Assembly: GCA_028284675.1 (NCBI GenBank)
Contig: JANQRI010000015.1
Location: 124,001-188,000, forward strand
Reading direction: 5' to 3'
DNA length: 64,000 bases
DNA from: Gammaproteobacteria bacterium
GTDB taxonomy: Bacteria > Pseudomonadota > Gammaproteobacteria > HTCC5015
Part shown: one piece after another, positions 36,425-46,694 of the stretch
How the letters are laid out: each line of letters opens with the position of its first letter
Position numbering within the stretch: position 1 is the stretch's first letter
Program-made: the position numbers and the translations under genes
The notes under the pieces: model-generated
Databases searched by the model: none
What the model was told of the DNA's origin: nothing
Seen by the model: only the letters and a program-made list of their open reading frames with translations

Positions 36425-36801
36425 TCTATAGTCCCAATTAAATGTTTTGTAGTTATTTTAGATAATGCAAATAGTCATGCATGACCCCAGCTGATTCGCA
36501 GGTCTGCAAGTTTAGACGCCCGGATTATTGCACGGATTAGAATCAAGTTCTATAAATTGCAAATGGCTGGTACTGCCCCCAACAAAGAAACCCAAGCACT
36601 GTTGTTTGCCGTGAAATGATATGAGCTTAAATCGAAGCTTAAATGTTTTACTCAACATACCTGCAGTTGAAAAATAATAAAAAAATATAAAAATCAATAA
36701 ATTAAATTATATTTTTTATGTAAATTCACAAATACTTACAGTTTTGTTCTTCAGGAAAATTACTAGGTAGTGGGTTATGCAGGTTAAAAATTCAAGTCGG
36801 G
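36425..36801. other. intergenic AT-rich stretch
   Basis: This holds the probable promoter of the fusion kinase gene and a strongly AT-rich part at 36660-36740. No gene, RNA or clear repeat was seen here before the structured repeat that begins at 36802. Confidence 0.4.
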
Positions 36802-37008
36802 TGATCTGCTTCTATCGCTGTTACGGGAGTGCTTGTGTAACTCTGCTCAAGCTCAGTAAAGTCTGAAAACTTTGGACTCCGGGGTTCCGACGTACAGGGA
36901 CGTACGAAGTGCAGATCATGCAGGACGATTACAAGGATGTAATCGTTAGAGCGACGCAGGATGCCAAAGCCGAGCAATGATCTGCCCGTACCGCTGTTAC
37001 GGGAGTGC
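36802..37008. repeat. structured repeat element with terminal direct repeats
   Basis: The unit TGATCTGC-N6-CGCTGTTACGGGAGTGC occurs at 36802-36832 and again at 36978-37008, exactly 176 bases apart. Between them lie GACGTAC-AGG-GACGTAC (36889-36905) and a perfect nine-base-pair hairpin ACGATTACA-AGGA-TGTAATCGT (36925-36946). GCAGATCA at 36911 is the inverse of TGATCTGC at 36978 and could close a larger stem. It ends 25 bases from tRNA-Val. It looks like a REP- or MITE-like dispersed element; no coding region is inside. Confidence 0.65.
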
Positions 37009-37032
37009 CTATAGTTATATTTGTGGAGCGTT

Positions 37033-37109
37033 TGGTAGGCACGATTGGACTCGAACCAACGACCCCCACCATGTCAAGGTGGTGCTCTAACCAGCTGAGC
37101 TACGCGCCT
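37033..37109 (-). tRNA. tRNA-Val(GAC)
   Basis: The cloverleaf reads from 37109 to 37036 with an encoded CCA at 37033-37035. The acceptor stem pairs AGGCGCG with CGTGCCT. The anticodon stem CCACC/GGTGG closes the loop TTGACAT, with anticodon GAC for the valine codon GUC. The T loop TTCGAGTC and the D-arm AGCTCAGCTGGTTAGAGC are normal. Confidence 0.96.
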
Positions 37110-37197
37110 ACTGTTTCATTTTATGTGTGACACCGGACAAGAAGCTCCTGCCCAGAGCCGCAGATGTTACCCTGAACAGCCTTTTGTCACAAGAATT

Positions 37198-38649
37198 TTA
37201 AGGTGCAGACATGGCCCGGCGTGTTTCCGCATGGCTTTTTTCCAACAGAATATTCAAAAGATTATCTTGAAAGTTAATATTACCGGTCAACTGTCCATGG
37301 TTATGGCATAGAAAGAATGCATAATTCAGTGGAATAAAGCTGTAACGATGCCGCGCTATTGCCGGATCGAGAAAATCACGTGCTAACACCGAAGGTTTTG
37401 TAACCCGTCCATCACCAGGCGCAAGCATTAATCTCTTGTAGTTAACCCCCGAGAGCGGGTTTTGTATTTCTTTTGGTGATAAACGAATAAATGATTCACC
37501 ATCTATTTTTTCTGCCAATACACGAGCTGGTGTCGGTTGGCAGTTGCCACCGAAAGCGATGATCGAGTATTCAGGATCTTTAACCGGTACGGTTAAGGAC
37601 CAAACAAAACGTCGTGCCCGCTCAATATGTTTTTCAAAATAACGGTGCAGTAGCGCGACTCTGCGTTGCCCTTCTGTTTCTGTATCGTAGCGTTTCTTAA
37701 TTCTCTTTATGGTTTTTGGATTAAAAATACCCCACTGAAGATTTCGCCATGTCTGTATATCGTATAAATCTTTTTTTATAGGGCGGCCATTTATATCGAT
37801 TAACCACTGGTTCAACGGATGCGGCAATAACTGATACGCACTGGGCATTGTTGCAACCACTTCAACATTGATCGAGTTGTTAAGCAATACTTTATAACCG
37901 TTGATAAGCTGGTGCAGTGCTGAAATCGTACCTAAGTTTGGGGCACCCAATTGAACGAGTCTGCGAACTTTTTTGGCACCTGCCTGAGTGACCGGAAAAT
38001 CGTTATCATCAAGAACATCGGCTGTGCCATAACGCATATAATACCTCGCAAGCAAACCTCCCATACTATGTGCAATGAAATCGACTTTAAGATCCGGCAT
38101 TCCATAGTCTTTGCGGATTTGCTCGATCAACGCATCAAGCTTACCGGCAGTAACCACATTATCGTAACGCCAGTCATACGGAAATTTGTAGTAACGTCGC
38201 TCGTGCTTTTCATACGGTGTGCCGGGCTCGGTTAATTTATAGTTTCCATATTTTTCCAAAATTTCAAATAAAGAACCAAAAAAATCAAATATAAGTGCTT
38301 TTTTCGGTATTTCCGAAGCCCTTATGGGCGATGGTTTTGGGAGCAGTGTCTGTGTATCAATTTCCAGAGCAAGGTTTTCATAATCACTGAATAGTAATTT
38401 ACGCAGAGAACCGAACCAGACTTCTTTGCCGTGCTGATCGATTAAAGAAGAGCTGACTATTCCGGGGATGACAATAACCGGTGGTTGAAAAGCCTGCATT
38501 CTATTGTCAAACAGGCCCTGCTCTTCAATGGCATACAGGCTGGCCAAATCCGGCTTCATTCCACTGCAGGCAACTAATATTTGCAGCAACGGGCAAGTAC
38601 CAAAAAAGAAAATTAAGAATCTTATCGTTTTATTGTGTATTGTATTCAT
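37198..38649 (-). CDS. LCAT-like alpha/beta-hydrolase lipoprotein
   Basis: The protein has 483 residues from ATG 38649, which overlaps none of uvrB (TGA then ATG two bases later); an in-frame earlier start would lie inside uvrB. The N-terminus is a lipoprotein signal ending LVAC-SG. The hydrolase fold has PPVIVIPGIVSS, the nucleophile elbow FIAHSMGGLLARYYM, Asp in APGDGRVTKPS and a late His in LCHNHGQLTG. This pattern fits the lecithin:cholesterol acyltransferase-like family, phospholipases or acyltransferases of the envelope. The substrate is not known. It is the downstream partner of uvrB in a two-gene unit. Confidence 0.75.
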   Translation of the reverse strand: MNTIHNKTIRFLIFFFGTCPLLQILVACSGMKPDLASLYAIEEQGLFDNRMQAFQPPVIVIPGIVSSSLIDQHGKEVWFGSLRKLLFSDYENLALEIDTQTLLPKPSPIRASEIPKKALIFDFFGSLFEILEKYGNYKLTEPGTPYEKHERRYYKFPYDWRYDNVVTAGKLDALIEQIRKDYGMPDLKVDFIAHSMGGLLARYYMRYGTADVLDDNDFPVTQAGAKKVRRLVQLGAPNLGTISALHQLINGYKVLLNNSINVEVVATMPSAYQLLPHPLNQWLIDINGRPIKKDLYDIQTWRNLQWGIFNPKTIKRIKKRYDTETEGQRRVALLHRYFEKHIERARRFVWSLTVPVKDPEYSIIAFGGNCQPTPARVLAEKIDGESFIRLSPKEIQNPLSGVNYKRLMLAPGDGRVTKPSVLARDFLDPAIARHRYSFIPLNYAFFLCHNHGQLTGNINFQDNLLNILLEKSHAETRRAMSAP

Positions 38650-38650
38650 A

Positions 38651-40684
38651 TCACCGCTTGGCTGATGATTCTTGAACACCCAATGACTGTTCCCTGATCA
38701 ACTCAATCTCATCTCTTACTCTGGCTGCATCCTCAAATTCCAGTTCTTTTGCATGCTGGTACATTTGCTGCTCAAGCTTTTTAATGAGCTGTACCGCTTT
38801 TTCAGGTGTCAGGTTAGAATGCTTTTCATACACTCCGGCAGTTTCAGCAACTTTGGCTAATTTACCGCGATTGGTATTTGATTCGCGGGCCGTTTCCATA
38901 ATATCAGCAATATTTTTGCGGATGCTTTTGGGAATAATCTTGTGCTTTTTATTAAAAGCGAGCTGTTTCTCGCGACGGCGCTCGGTCTCATCGATAGCAC
39001 GCTGCATTGAGCCGGTTATCTGATCAGCATACAGGATCGCTTTACCATTGATATTTCTGGCAGCCCGGCCTATGGTCTGAATCAGTGATCGTTCAGAGCG
39101 CAAAAAACCTTCTTTATCTGCATCCAGGATGGATACCAATGAAACTTCCGGCATATCCAGTCCTTCTCGAAGCAGATTAATTCCGACCAACACATCAAAG
39201 TGGCCCAAACGTAAATCGCGAATAATTTCAACACGTTCAACTGTATCGATATCTGAATGCAAATATCGCACGCGCACATCATGCTCAGCCAGATAATCGG
39301 TTAAGTCTTCCGCCATGCGTTTGGTCAGCGTGGTAACCAATACACGTTCATCTTTTGCTACGCGTTTATTGATTTCCGACAGCAGGTCATCCACCTGTGT
39401 CGCCACCGGGCGAATTTCAACTTCAGGATCGATCAAGCCGGTTGGACGTACAACCTGCTCGATAACCTCACCGCTGTGCTCATCCTCATAAGGCCCCGGC
39501 GTTGCCGATACAAAAATCATCTGTGGCGCCAGTTTTTCAAATTCCTCAAATTTCAATGGCCGGTTATCCAAAGCCGATGGCAGACGGAATCCATATTCAA
39601 CCAGGTTTTCTTTGCGGGACCGGTCACCGCGATACATAGCTCCCAGCTGCGGAATAGTCGCATGACTTTCATCAATAACGAGCAATGCCTCAGCCGGCAG
39701 ATAGTCAAACAGGCATGGCGGTGGTTCTCCGGCAGCTCGCCCCGAGAGATAGCGGGAATAATTTTCAATACCGTTACAATAGCCCAGCTCATTAATCATC
39801 TCGATATCAAATATTGTGCGTTGCTCCAGCCTTTGCGCTTCGACCAGCTTATTAACCGAGTAAAGTTGTTCAAGCCGTTCTCTAAGCTCATGCTTCACCG
39901 CATCAACCGCATTTAACATGATTTCCCGCGGCGTCACATAGTGTGTCTTTGGGTATACGGTAAATCGCGGCACTTGCTTCAGCATCTCACCCGTCAAAGG
40001 GTCGAAAATACTGATTCTTTCAATTTCCTCGTCAAACAGCTCTAATCTGACCGCCTCGCGCTCAGAGTCTGCCGGATGGATATCAATAATTTCCCCTCGC
40101 ACACGATAAGTGCCTCGACGCAACTCCATATCGTTACGGGTGTACTGCAATTCTGCCAGGCGGCGCAATATCTTACGCTGATCAATCAGGTCACCGCGGA
40201 CCAGATGCAGAATCATGCTGAAATAAGTCTCCGGATCCCCAAGCCCGTAAATGGCGGATACTGTTGCAACGATAATGGTATCTTTGCGCTCCATCACCGC
40301 TTTAGTCGCCGACAGGCGCATCTGCTCAATATGCTCGTTAATCGATGCGTCTTTTTCAATGTATGTGTCGGATGAAGGCACATAGGCTTCAGGTTGGTAA
40401 TAGTCATAGTATGAAACAAAATACTCTACCGAGTTGTTTGGGAAAAACTCCTTCATTTCACCGTAAAGCTGGGCAGCCAGTGTTTTGTTATGTGCCAGAA
40501 TAAGTGTCGGGCGCTGCACTTCCTGAATCACGTTTGCGATGGTGAAGGTTTTACCCGAGCCGGTCACACCCAATAACGTCTGATGCGCGAGTCCGCTTTG
40601 TAGCCCGGATACCAGGTTTTTGATTGCCCGGGGCTGGTCACCGGCAGGTGAGTAATCCGTTTTTAGCGTAAAAGGTTTAGACAT
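38651..40684 (-). CDS. uvrB: UvrABC excinuclease subunit B
   Basis: This 677-residue DNA-repair helicase-like protein has the Walker A in [10 protein letters not shown], the beta-hairpin region [21 protein letters not shown] that inserts between DNA strands, and DESHATIPQ (Walker B). Helicase motifs [18 protein letters not shown] and QTIGRAARN follow. A C-terminal UVR domain ([12 protein letters not shown]) binds UvrC. Length equals that of E. coli UvrB. It is divergent from the aminotransferase gene with 64 bases between start codons. Confidence 0.97.
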   Translation of the reverse strand: MSKPFTLKTDYSPAGDQPRAIKNLVSGLQSGLAHQTLLGVTGSGKTFTIANVIQEVQRPTLILAHNKTLAAQLYGEMKEFFPNNSVEYFVSYYDYYQPEAYVPSSDTYIEKDASINEHIEQMRLSATKAVMERKDTIIVATVSAIYGLGDPETYFSMILHLVRGDLIDQRKILRRLAELQYTRNDMELRRGTYRVRGEIIDIHPADSEREAVRLELFDEEIERISIFDPLTGEMLKQVPRFTVYPKTHYVTPREIMLNAVDAVKHELRERLEQLYSVNKLVEAQRLEQRTIFDIEMINELGYCNGIENYSRYLSGRAAGEPPPCLFDYLPAEALLVIDESHATIPQLGAMYRGDRSRKENLVEYGFRLPSALDNRPLKFEEFEKLAPQMIFVSATPGPYEDEHSGEVIEQVVRPTGLIDPEVEIRPVATQVDDLLSEINKRVAKDERVLVTTLTKRMAEDLTDYLAEHDVRVRYLHSDIDTVERVEIIRDLRLGHFDVLVGINLLREGLDMPEVSLVSILDADKEGFLRSERSLIQTIGRAARNINGKAILYADQITGSMQRAIDETERRREKQLAFNKKHKIIPKSIRKNIADIMETARESNTNRGKLAKVAETAGVYEKHSNLTPEKAVQLIKKLEQQMYQHAKELEFEDAARVRDEIELIREQSLGVQESSAKR

Positions 40685-40748
40685 AGGTCAATAATACAGT
40701 ATCATTCGCGTTACTTCTTAATATCGCCTTAACTTGGGATTTGCAGCA

Positions 40749-41933
40749 TTGAACATTAACACTTCAACACGCGTTCAAAAAGTCAAACCATCTCCGACAC
40801 TGGCCATCACCGCAATGGTCGCCAAATTACGTGCGGAAGGTAATGATATTATCGGTCTTGGTGCGGGAGAGCCCGATTTCGATACACCCGAACATATTAA
40901 AGCCGCTGCGATCGACGCAATCAACAGCGGTTTAACGAAATATACGGCAGTTGACGGCACGCCCGCCCTCAAACAGGCTGTGATTGCCAAGTTCAAGCGC
41001 GACAATAATCTGGATTACTCCCCGGAGCAGATACTGGTTTCGGTCGGCGGTAAACAAAGCTTTTATAATCTGGCACAGGCTTATTTGAACCCCGGTGATG
41101 AGGTTATTATCCCCTGCCCTTATTGGGTCTCTTATCCGGATATGGTTTTACTCGCTGAAGGCCAACCGGTGTTCGTTGCCGGAGACCAGCAGCAGCGCTT
41201 TAAAATCACCGCAGAGCAACTGGCGGCTGCAATTACGGCCAAAACCCGGCTGGTAGTGATTAACAGCCCCTCAAACCCTGCAGGTACCGCTTACAGCCGT
41301 GCTGAACTTGCAGGATTGGGTGAGGTTTTACGTGCGCACCCGGACATTCTGATCGCCACCGATGATATGTATGAGCATATCGTCTGGTCCGAAGAGCCTT
41401 TTTGCAATATTGTGATGGCCTGCCCGGATTTATACGACAGAACGATTGTTTTAAACGGTGTTTCCAAAGCCTATGCGATGACCGGCTGGCGTATTGGTTA
41501 TGCCGGAGGACCGGCAGCGCTGATAAAAGCAATGAAAAAAGTGCAGTCGCAAAGTACCTCCAACCCGGCGTCAATTTCCCAGGCTGCGGCAGAGGCCGCG
41601 CTGAGCGGTGATCAAGCCTGCATTTCGGATATGGTGCAGGCATTTAAACGCCGGCATGATCTGCTTTTAAGCGGGCTAAATAAAATCGAGGGTATTGAGT
41701 GCATACCAGGTGACGGTACATTCTATCTGTTCCCGAGTATGCAGGGCCTGATTGAGAAGTTGGACGGTGTCAATGACGACCTTGAACTGGCTTCATTCCT
41801 GATCGACCGGGCCAAAGTCGCGCTGGTACCCGGCTCAGCCTTCGGCTTGCCGGGCCATATGCGACTTTCTTTTGCAACTGGCGATCAGGTGCTGCAGGAT
41901 GCGCTGCAACGCATCGAAGATGCTGTAAGCTGA
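40749..41933 (+). CDS. class I aspartate aminotransferase, TTG start
   Basis: The protein has 394 residues. The start is placed at TTG 40749 because the product then begins MNINTSTRVQKVKPSPTLAITA, matching the family's usual N-terminus; an in-frame TTG at 40734 would add five residues. GGGAT is eight bases upstream. The PLP-binding Lys is in NGVSKAYAMTGWRIGY, and NSPSNPAGT and the late LPGHMRLSFA Arg are conserved. It transfers the amino group between aspartate and 2-oxoglutarate, or acts on arogenate/prephenate in some relatives. It stands alone, without operon partners. Confidence 0.9.
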   Translation: MNINTSTRVQKVKPSPTLAITAMVAKLRAEGNDIIGLGAGEPDFDTPEHIKAAAIDAINSGLTKYTAVDGTPALKQAVIAKFKRDNNLDYSPEQILVSVGGKQSFYNLAQAYLNPGDEVIIPCPYWVSYPDMVLLAEGQPVFVAGDQQQRFKITAEQLAAAITAKTRLVVINSPSNPAGTAYSRAELAGLGEVLRAHPDILIATDDMYEHIVWSEEPFCNIVMACPDLYDRTIVLNGVSKAYAMTGWRIGYAGGPAALIKAMKKVQSQSTSNPASISQAAAEAALSGDQACISDMVQAFKRRHDLLLSGLNKIEGIECIPGDGTFYLFPSMQGLIEKLDGVNDDLELASFLIDRAKVALVPGSAFGLPGHMRLSFATGDQVLQDALQRIEDAVS

Positions 41934-41978
41934 TATAAATAAAGCTTACGTTGCTGCAACCAAAGGGTAAACCGGCTC

Positions 41979-42686
41979 TTAAGCCAGCAGTGTGCCCTCA
42001 AGAACGGTTTCATCATCCAGTACGATGCCTTTCAGGATCGCGCCATCGAGAATCGCATCTTCCAGATTTGCACCGCTAAAATCAGCACCGCCCAGATCTG
42101 CATGGCTTAAATCAGCTTTTCGTAAATCTGCTCCGTGAAAATCGGCACCGCTTAAATTTGCACCGGTTAAATCCGCTTTGCGTAAATTGGTATTTGCAAA
42201 ATCCGCATCGCTTAAATTAGCGTTAAACAGGTTTGCAGAAAACAGATTCACTCCATGCAATTTTGCGCCACTTAAATCAGCATCGTTGAAGCGTGCCAGC
42301 CGCAGGCTGACATCTTCGGCAAATCGTGAATTTGAAAGATTTGAACGGGTCAGAATAATGCCTTTCAGATCTTTGCCACTGACTTCTATTCCATGAAGAT
42401 CCATACCGCCCAAATATGCGCCGGGCTGTAAATCCTCCAAATCAATCTGGACGACTGTCTCGGCATTGTCAAATGCGGTATCGTCGTTTTCGAGTGCCTC
42501 GATTTCGATTAAGACTTCTTCAGACACCGCACCATCATGATAGATAGGCGTTTTCCGGGTTTCGGTCTCTTTTTCGTCGAGATCGGGTAATAGATCGAGT
42601 CGCAAAGCCTGCGATAATAACGTCATAATAACGTTTTCTACCGCTGCGACATCTTTTGCAATGCCCAAGTTACTGTTTGTAGCCAT
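41979..42686 (-). CDS. pentapeptide-repeat protein
   Basis: The protein has 235 residues from ATG 42686, chosen for GGAGGAG just before it. The N-terminal 80 residues are acidic and unlike any known domain. From about residue 90 to the end, roughly 20 A(D/N)LXX units (LSGADFHGADLRKADLSHADL) form a right-handed beta-helix. Some such proteins mimic DNA and protect gyrase, others have unknown roles. No signal peptide is present. The function here is unknown. Confidence 0.85.
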   Translation of the reverse strand: MATNSNLGIAKDVAAVENVIMTLLSQALRLDLLPDLDEKETETRKTPIYHDGAVSEEVLIEIEALENDDTAFDNAETVVQIDLEDLQPGAYLGGMDLHGIEVSGKDLKGIILTRSNLSNSRFAEDVSLRLARFNDADLSGAKLHGVNLFSANLFNANLSDADFANTNLRKADLTGANLSGADFHGADLRKADLSHADLGGADFSGANLEDAILDGAILKGIVLDDETVLEGTLLA

Positions 42687-42980
42687 TTTCTCCTCCAGCA
42701 TACAACCTAGATTATTAACGTCTCACCACGGTTCATGCACTAAAAATGCATAAACCCAAAATTTTTTACACCGGCTGCTGGCTGGATGTGTGCTCGAGGT
42801 CTAATGTAACCAAATCAGGCATAGAGAACCATACAACGAACACCGTATTCCCTAAGGTATATATAACTAAAGTTAGCTTGCATACTGAGTCCAAAAAGCG
42901 ATAATCGGTGGTTTCAGAGCATTTCTGGAACAGTAATCAGCGCTTATATCTGTTCAGCCCCTATACAATCATTTGCACCC
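42687..42980. other. intergenic region before the SLOG-type gene
   Basis: About 290 bases lie between divergent genes. The only visible structure is TAACTAAAGTTA (42864-42875), a 12-base near-palindrome almost identical to the motif at 3994. No ORF or RNA was recognised. Confidence 0.35.
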
Positions 42981-43511
42981 TTGGATAATCAGGCTTCAGA
43001 GTTGGAAGGAAGTAAAGCCGCGATAATACACAAAATCATCTCCGGCGGACAAACCGGTGTTGACCGTGCAGGACTGGATGCGGCAATACTGAACAATATC
43101 CCGCATGCCGGCTGGTGTCCACGGGGGCGCAAATCTGAAGATGGTCTGATTCCCGCCAAATACAGGCTCACTGAACATGTCAGCCCGTTTTATATCGACA
43201 GAACCGAGCAAAACGTGGTCGACAGTGACGGCACCTTAATTATCCATTCCGGCAAAATTTCAAAAGGAACGGCCAAAACCTATGCGTTTTGTAAAAGGCA
43301 TAAAAAACCCGCGCTGCTGCTTGATGCTGAGAAAACTACTCTGGAAAAAAGCATCAGTGAAATTGATACCTTTATTGATAAATATACTGTGCGAATATTA
43401 AACATCGCCGGCCCCAGAGCCAGTCACTGGCCGGCAGGTTACGATTACGCATTCAAATTAATAAACTCCTGGCTATCAGTCAGGCAATTACAAAGTAACA
43501 CACGCCGGTAA
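42981..43511 (+). CDS. putative molybdenum-carrier/SLOG-family protein
   Basis: This 176-residue protein has KIISGGQTGVDRAGLDAAI near the N-terminus, then GWCPRGRKSEDG and SDGTLIIHSGKISKGTAKT. These are the glycine-rich nucleotide-binding motifs of the Rossmann-like SLOG group annotated as putative molybdenum carrier. Members may bind a nucleotide or pterin-type ligand; the function is uncertain. The start is TTG 42981, with no ATG before the conserved core, and is therefore insecure. The 3' end overlaps the convergent transporter gene by 32 bases. Confidence 0.7.
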   Translation: MDNQASELEGSKAAIIHKIISGGQTGVDRAGLDAAILNNIPHAGWCPRGRKSEDGLIPAKYRLTEHVSPFYIDRTEQNVVDSDGTLIIHSGKISKGTAKTYAFCKRHKKPALLLDAEKTTLEKSISEIDTFIDKYTVRILNIAGPRASHWPAGYDYAFKLINSWLSVRQLQSNTRR

Positions 43512-44874
43512 TCACTCCAGCACCAAGCAGATTCAAAGCCAGCCCGTTTCTAACCATCACCCGAATCGGTACACGACCACTGCCAAAAATAATTGCATTG
43601 GGGGCAGTAGCTACCGGTAGCATAAATGCACAGCTGGCACTCATTGCGGCGGGCACCATCAAGAGTGCCGGATCAATATTAGCTACCGTAGCAACAATAG
43701 CCAACACCGGCATCAACAAGCTGGTGGTTGCGGTGTTACTGGTGATTTCAGTCAGAAAGCTGACTCCCAGGCAAATTAACAAAATCATCAAGATAACCGG
43801 CATACCGGCCAGCAGGCTTAAGTGCGCGGCAAGAAAATCCGCTAAGCCGGACACCTGAAAAGCATTGGCAATTGCAATACCTCCACCAAACAATAACAGC
43901 ATACCCCACGGAATGCGGTTCGCAGTTTCCCAGTCCAGCAAACGCCCGCCTTTGCCGTCCGGCACAATAAACATAAACACCGCGGCAGTCAGCGCGATGG
44001 CAGCATCACTGGCTGCCGGAAGATTTAAATAACCACTCCAGCCTCCAAAAGGTTCTTTACGTGTTACCCATGCCAGTGCGGTCAGGCCAAATACCAGCAA
44101 TACCCTGATTTCATGAGACTGCCATTTGCCTGCAGGCGGAATATGCACGGGGTGCCCGGTGGATACGTTCCGGGTCAACCACAATGCCATCACCGGTAAA
44201 AACAAAATCACTGCCGGTACTCCCCAGCGCATCCACTCCAAAAACCCGACTTCGCGCCCGGTCGTGTTGGCATAGACTTCCATAAAAATCAGATTCGGTG
44301 GGGTGCCGATAGGTGTACCCACACCCCCCAGGCTGGCGGCATAGCATATGCCCAGCAACAGCGGCATTGAAAGCGCCTGATCACGGGTACTTTGCAATAC
44401 CGCCAAAGCAACCGGCAGTAACATCAGTGTCGTCGCGGTATTGGATATCCACATACTCAATAACGCCGCAGTGAACATAAAGCCAAAAACCGCACGGCGA
44501 CCATTGTTATGCGCACCAAACAGATTCACCAGATTTAACGCAATGCGTCGGTGTGCCCCACTGCGTTCCATTGCAGTGGACAGGATAAAACCGCCCAATA
44601 ACAACAATACCAGCGGACTGCCGTAAGCCGAAGCGACCTGGGTTTTATCCAGTACTCCAAATAACGGCAATATAGCCAATGGAATCAATGAGGTTGCCGG
44701 AATCGGGATTGATTCAAGCACCCACCAACATGCGCATAACACCGTAATACCGGCAGTCAATGCCGCCGGATAGCCAAGTCCATTTGCATATAAAAGCAGC
44801 CCCGTAATAAAACCGGCGACAGGGCCTGCAATTAAGCCAATGTTTTTTACATTCTTCTCAACGCTATCAGGCAT
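43480..44874 (-). CDS. DASS-family (SLC13) sodium:dicarboxylate/sulfate transporter
   Basis: This 464-residue membrane protein has about eleven to twelve helices. Two S-N-T motifs, ISNTATTLMLLPVA (about 152) and EITSNTATTSLLMPV (about 378), mark the two inverted-repeat substrate loops of the DASS family, which imports C4-dicarboxylates, citrate or sulfate with sodium. GVGTPIGTPPNLIF and ATAPNAIIFGSGRV are also typical. The substrate cannot be told from sequence alone. The N-terminal region before the first helix is short. Confidence 0.88.
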   Translation of the reverse strand: MPDSVEKNVKNIGLIAGPVAGFITGLLLYANGLGYPAALTAGITVLCACWWVLESIPIPATSLIPLAILPLFGVLDKTQVASAYGSPLVLLLLGGFILSTAMERSGAHRRIALNLVNLFGAHNNGRRAVFGFMFTAALLSMWISNTATTLMLLPVALAVLQSTRDQALSMPLLLGICYAASLGGVGTPIGTPPNLIFMEVYANTTGREVGFLEWMRWGVPAVILFLPVMALWLTRNVSTGHPVHIPPAGKWQSHEIRVLLVFGLTALAWVTRKEPFGGWSGYLNLPAASDAAIALTAAVFMFIVPDGKGGRLLDWETANRIPWGMLLLFGGGIAIANAFQVSGLADFLAAHLSLLAGMPVILMILLICLGVSFLTEITSNTATTSLLMPVLAIVATVANIDPALLMVPAAMSASCAFMLPVATAPNAIIFGSGRVPIRVMVRNGLALNLLGAGVITGVCYFVIA

Positions 44875-45006
44875 TTAGAACATAACTTTAAAATATTGAC
44901 CGGCATTATAGGGCCTGCTTCTGTTAAACCCAAAACACCTTCTGGAATAAGTCGGTCTAATCTTTCATAATAACGCGGTTTTTCAATCACAGTGGCAAAA
45001 AACACA

Positions 45007-46677
45007 ATGGCACAATACGTTTATACCATGATGGGCGTGGGCAAAGTTGTCCCGCCACAACGCGAAATTTTAAAAGATATTTCCCTGAATTTTTTCCCCG
45101 GCGCAAAAATCGGGGTATTGGGCTATAACGGCGCAGGTAAATCAACACTGCTGCGTATTATGGCCGGTGTTGATCGTGATTTTATCGGTGAAGCACAGCC
45201 ACAACCGAAACTTAATATCGGCTATCTGGCGCAGGAGCCACAACTCGATCCGAAAAAAGATGTCCGCGGCAATGTTGAAGACGGTGTGCGTGAGCTAAAA
45301 GAGCTTGTCGAGCAGTTTAACGAGCTCAGCATGAAATTTGCGGAGCCGATGAGCGATGATGAAATGAACGAGCTGCTCGCGAAACAGGCGGAGCTGCAGG
45401 ACGCAATCGAAAGCGCCAATGCCTGGGAGCTGGATCGTAAGCTGGAAATCGCCGCAGATGCATTACGCCTACCGCCCTGGGATGCCGATGTTGAAAAACT
45501 CTCCGGCGGTGAGCGCCGCCGGGTTGCATTATGCAGACTATTGCTGTCCGCACCTGAAATGCTGATTCTTGATGAGCCGACCAACCATCTGGATGCCGAA
45601 TCGGTCGCTTGGCTCGAACATTTTTTACAGGACTATAAAGGCACTGTTGTCGCGGTCACGCACGATCGTTATTTTCTGGACAATGTCGCGGGTTGGATTC
45701 TGGAACTGGATCGTGGCCATGGTATTCCCTGGCAGGGCAACTACTCTTCCTGGCTGGAACAAAAAGAGAAACGTTTACAGCAGGAAGAAAAACAGGCTTC
45801 GGCCCGCCGCAAAGCAATGGAAGCCGAGCTTGAATGGGTGCGCAGCAATCCGAAAGGCCGGCATGCAAAAAGCAAAGCCCGGCTGAAACGCTTTGCTGAA
45901 TTATCCTCAAAAGATTACCAGAAACGCAGTGAAACCAAAGATTTGTATATCCCGCCAGGCCCAAGGTTGGGCGATAAGGTCGTCGAATTCGAAGGCGTAC
46001 GCAAAGCCTATGGTGATAAATTGTTGTATGAGGATTTAAACTTTATATTGCCGCCCGGCGGTATCGTCGGTGTAATTGGCCCGAACGGTGCCGGTAAAAC
46101 CACATTGTTCAAAATGATCGTCGGTACCGAAAAAGCCGATCAGGGCACAATCAGTGTCGGTGAATCAGTACAGGTCGCTTATGTAGACCAGAGCCGTGAT
46201 TTATTAGCCCCGGAAAAAACCGTCTGGGAGGAAATTTCCGACGGCCAGGATATTATTCAGGTCGCCCAATATGAAACACCGTCGCGTGCTTATGTGGGCC
46301 GCTTTAATTTTAAAGGCAGCGACCAACAGAAGCGGGTCGGGGATTTATCCGGAGGTGAACGCAACCGTGTACACCTGGCTAAATTATTAAGAAGCGGTGG
46401 CAACCTGCTGCTGCTCGATGAACCGACCAACGATCTGGATGTAGAAACCCTGCGCGCGCTGGAGGAAGCTTTGCTTGATTTTCCCGGCTGTGCGGTGGTT
46501 ACCTCGCACGACCGCTGGTTTCTGGACCGGATTGCAACCCATATACTGGCATTCGAAGGTGAAAGTGAAGCTGTCTGGTTTGAAGGAAATTACGCGGACT
46601 ATGCAGCCGACTATAAGCGCCGCAAAGGTGTGGATGCAGATCAGCCGCAACGGATCAAATACAAAAAAATTGCCTAG
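45007..46677 (+). CDS. ettA: energy-dependent translational throttle protein (ABC-F)
   Basis: The protein has 556 residues from ATG 45007; a GTG at 44992 is in frame but E. coli EttA begins MAQFVYTM, matching this start. Two ATPase domains carry GYNGAGKST and GPNGAGKTT (Walker A), [12 protein letters not shown] and [12 protein letters not shown] signatures and LDEPTNHLD / LDEPTNDLD. The linker (about 240-300, [20 protein letters not shown]) is the P-site tRNA-interaction motif region. EttA binds the ribosomal E site and restrains translation when ATP is low. Confidence 0.95.
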   Translation: MAQYVYTMMGVGKVVPPQREILKDISLNFFPGAKIGVLGYNGAGKSTLLRIMAGVDRDFIGEAQPQPKLNIGYLAQEPQLDPKKDVRGNVEDGVRELKELVEQFNELSMKFAEPMSDDEMNELLAKQAELQDAIESANAWELDRKLEIAADALRLPPWDADVEKLSGGERRRVALCRLLLSAPEMLILDEPTNHLDAESVAWLEHFLQDYKGTVVAVTHDRYFLDNVAGWILELDRGHGIPWQGNYSSWLEQKEKRLQQEEKQASARRKAMEAELEWVRSNPKGRHAKSKARLKRFAELSSKDYQKRSETKDLYIPPGPRLGDKVVEFEGVRKAYGDKLLYEDLNFILPPGGIVGVIGPNGAGKTTLFKMIVGTEKADQGTISVGESVQVAYVDQSRDLLAPEKTVWEEISDGQDIIQVAQYETPSRAYVGRFNFKGSDQQKRVGDLSGGERNRVHLAKLLRSGGNLLLLDEPTNDLDVETLRALEEALLDFPGCAVVTSHDRWFLDRIATHILAFEGESEAVWFEGNYADYAADYKRRKGVDADQPQRIKYKKIA

Positions 46678-46694
46678 GGACTGTTCACACTAAT

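Noticed and set aside
37198..38679. Longer start for the LCAT-like protein at 38679
   Set aside because: It would begin inside uvrB; the start at 38649 gives a clean lipoprotein signal right after the uvrB stop.
41979..42400. CRISPR-like short repeats
   Set aside because: These are in-frame pentapeptide-repeat codons without spacers; no CRISPR array or cas gene was seen in the window.
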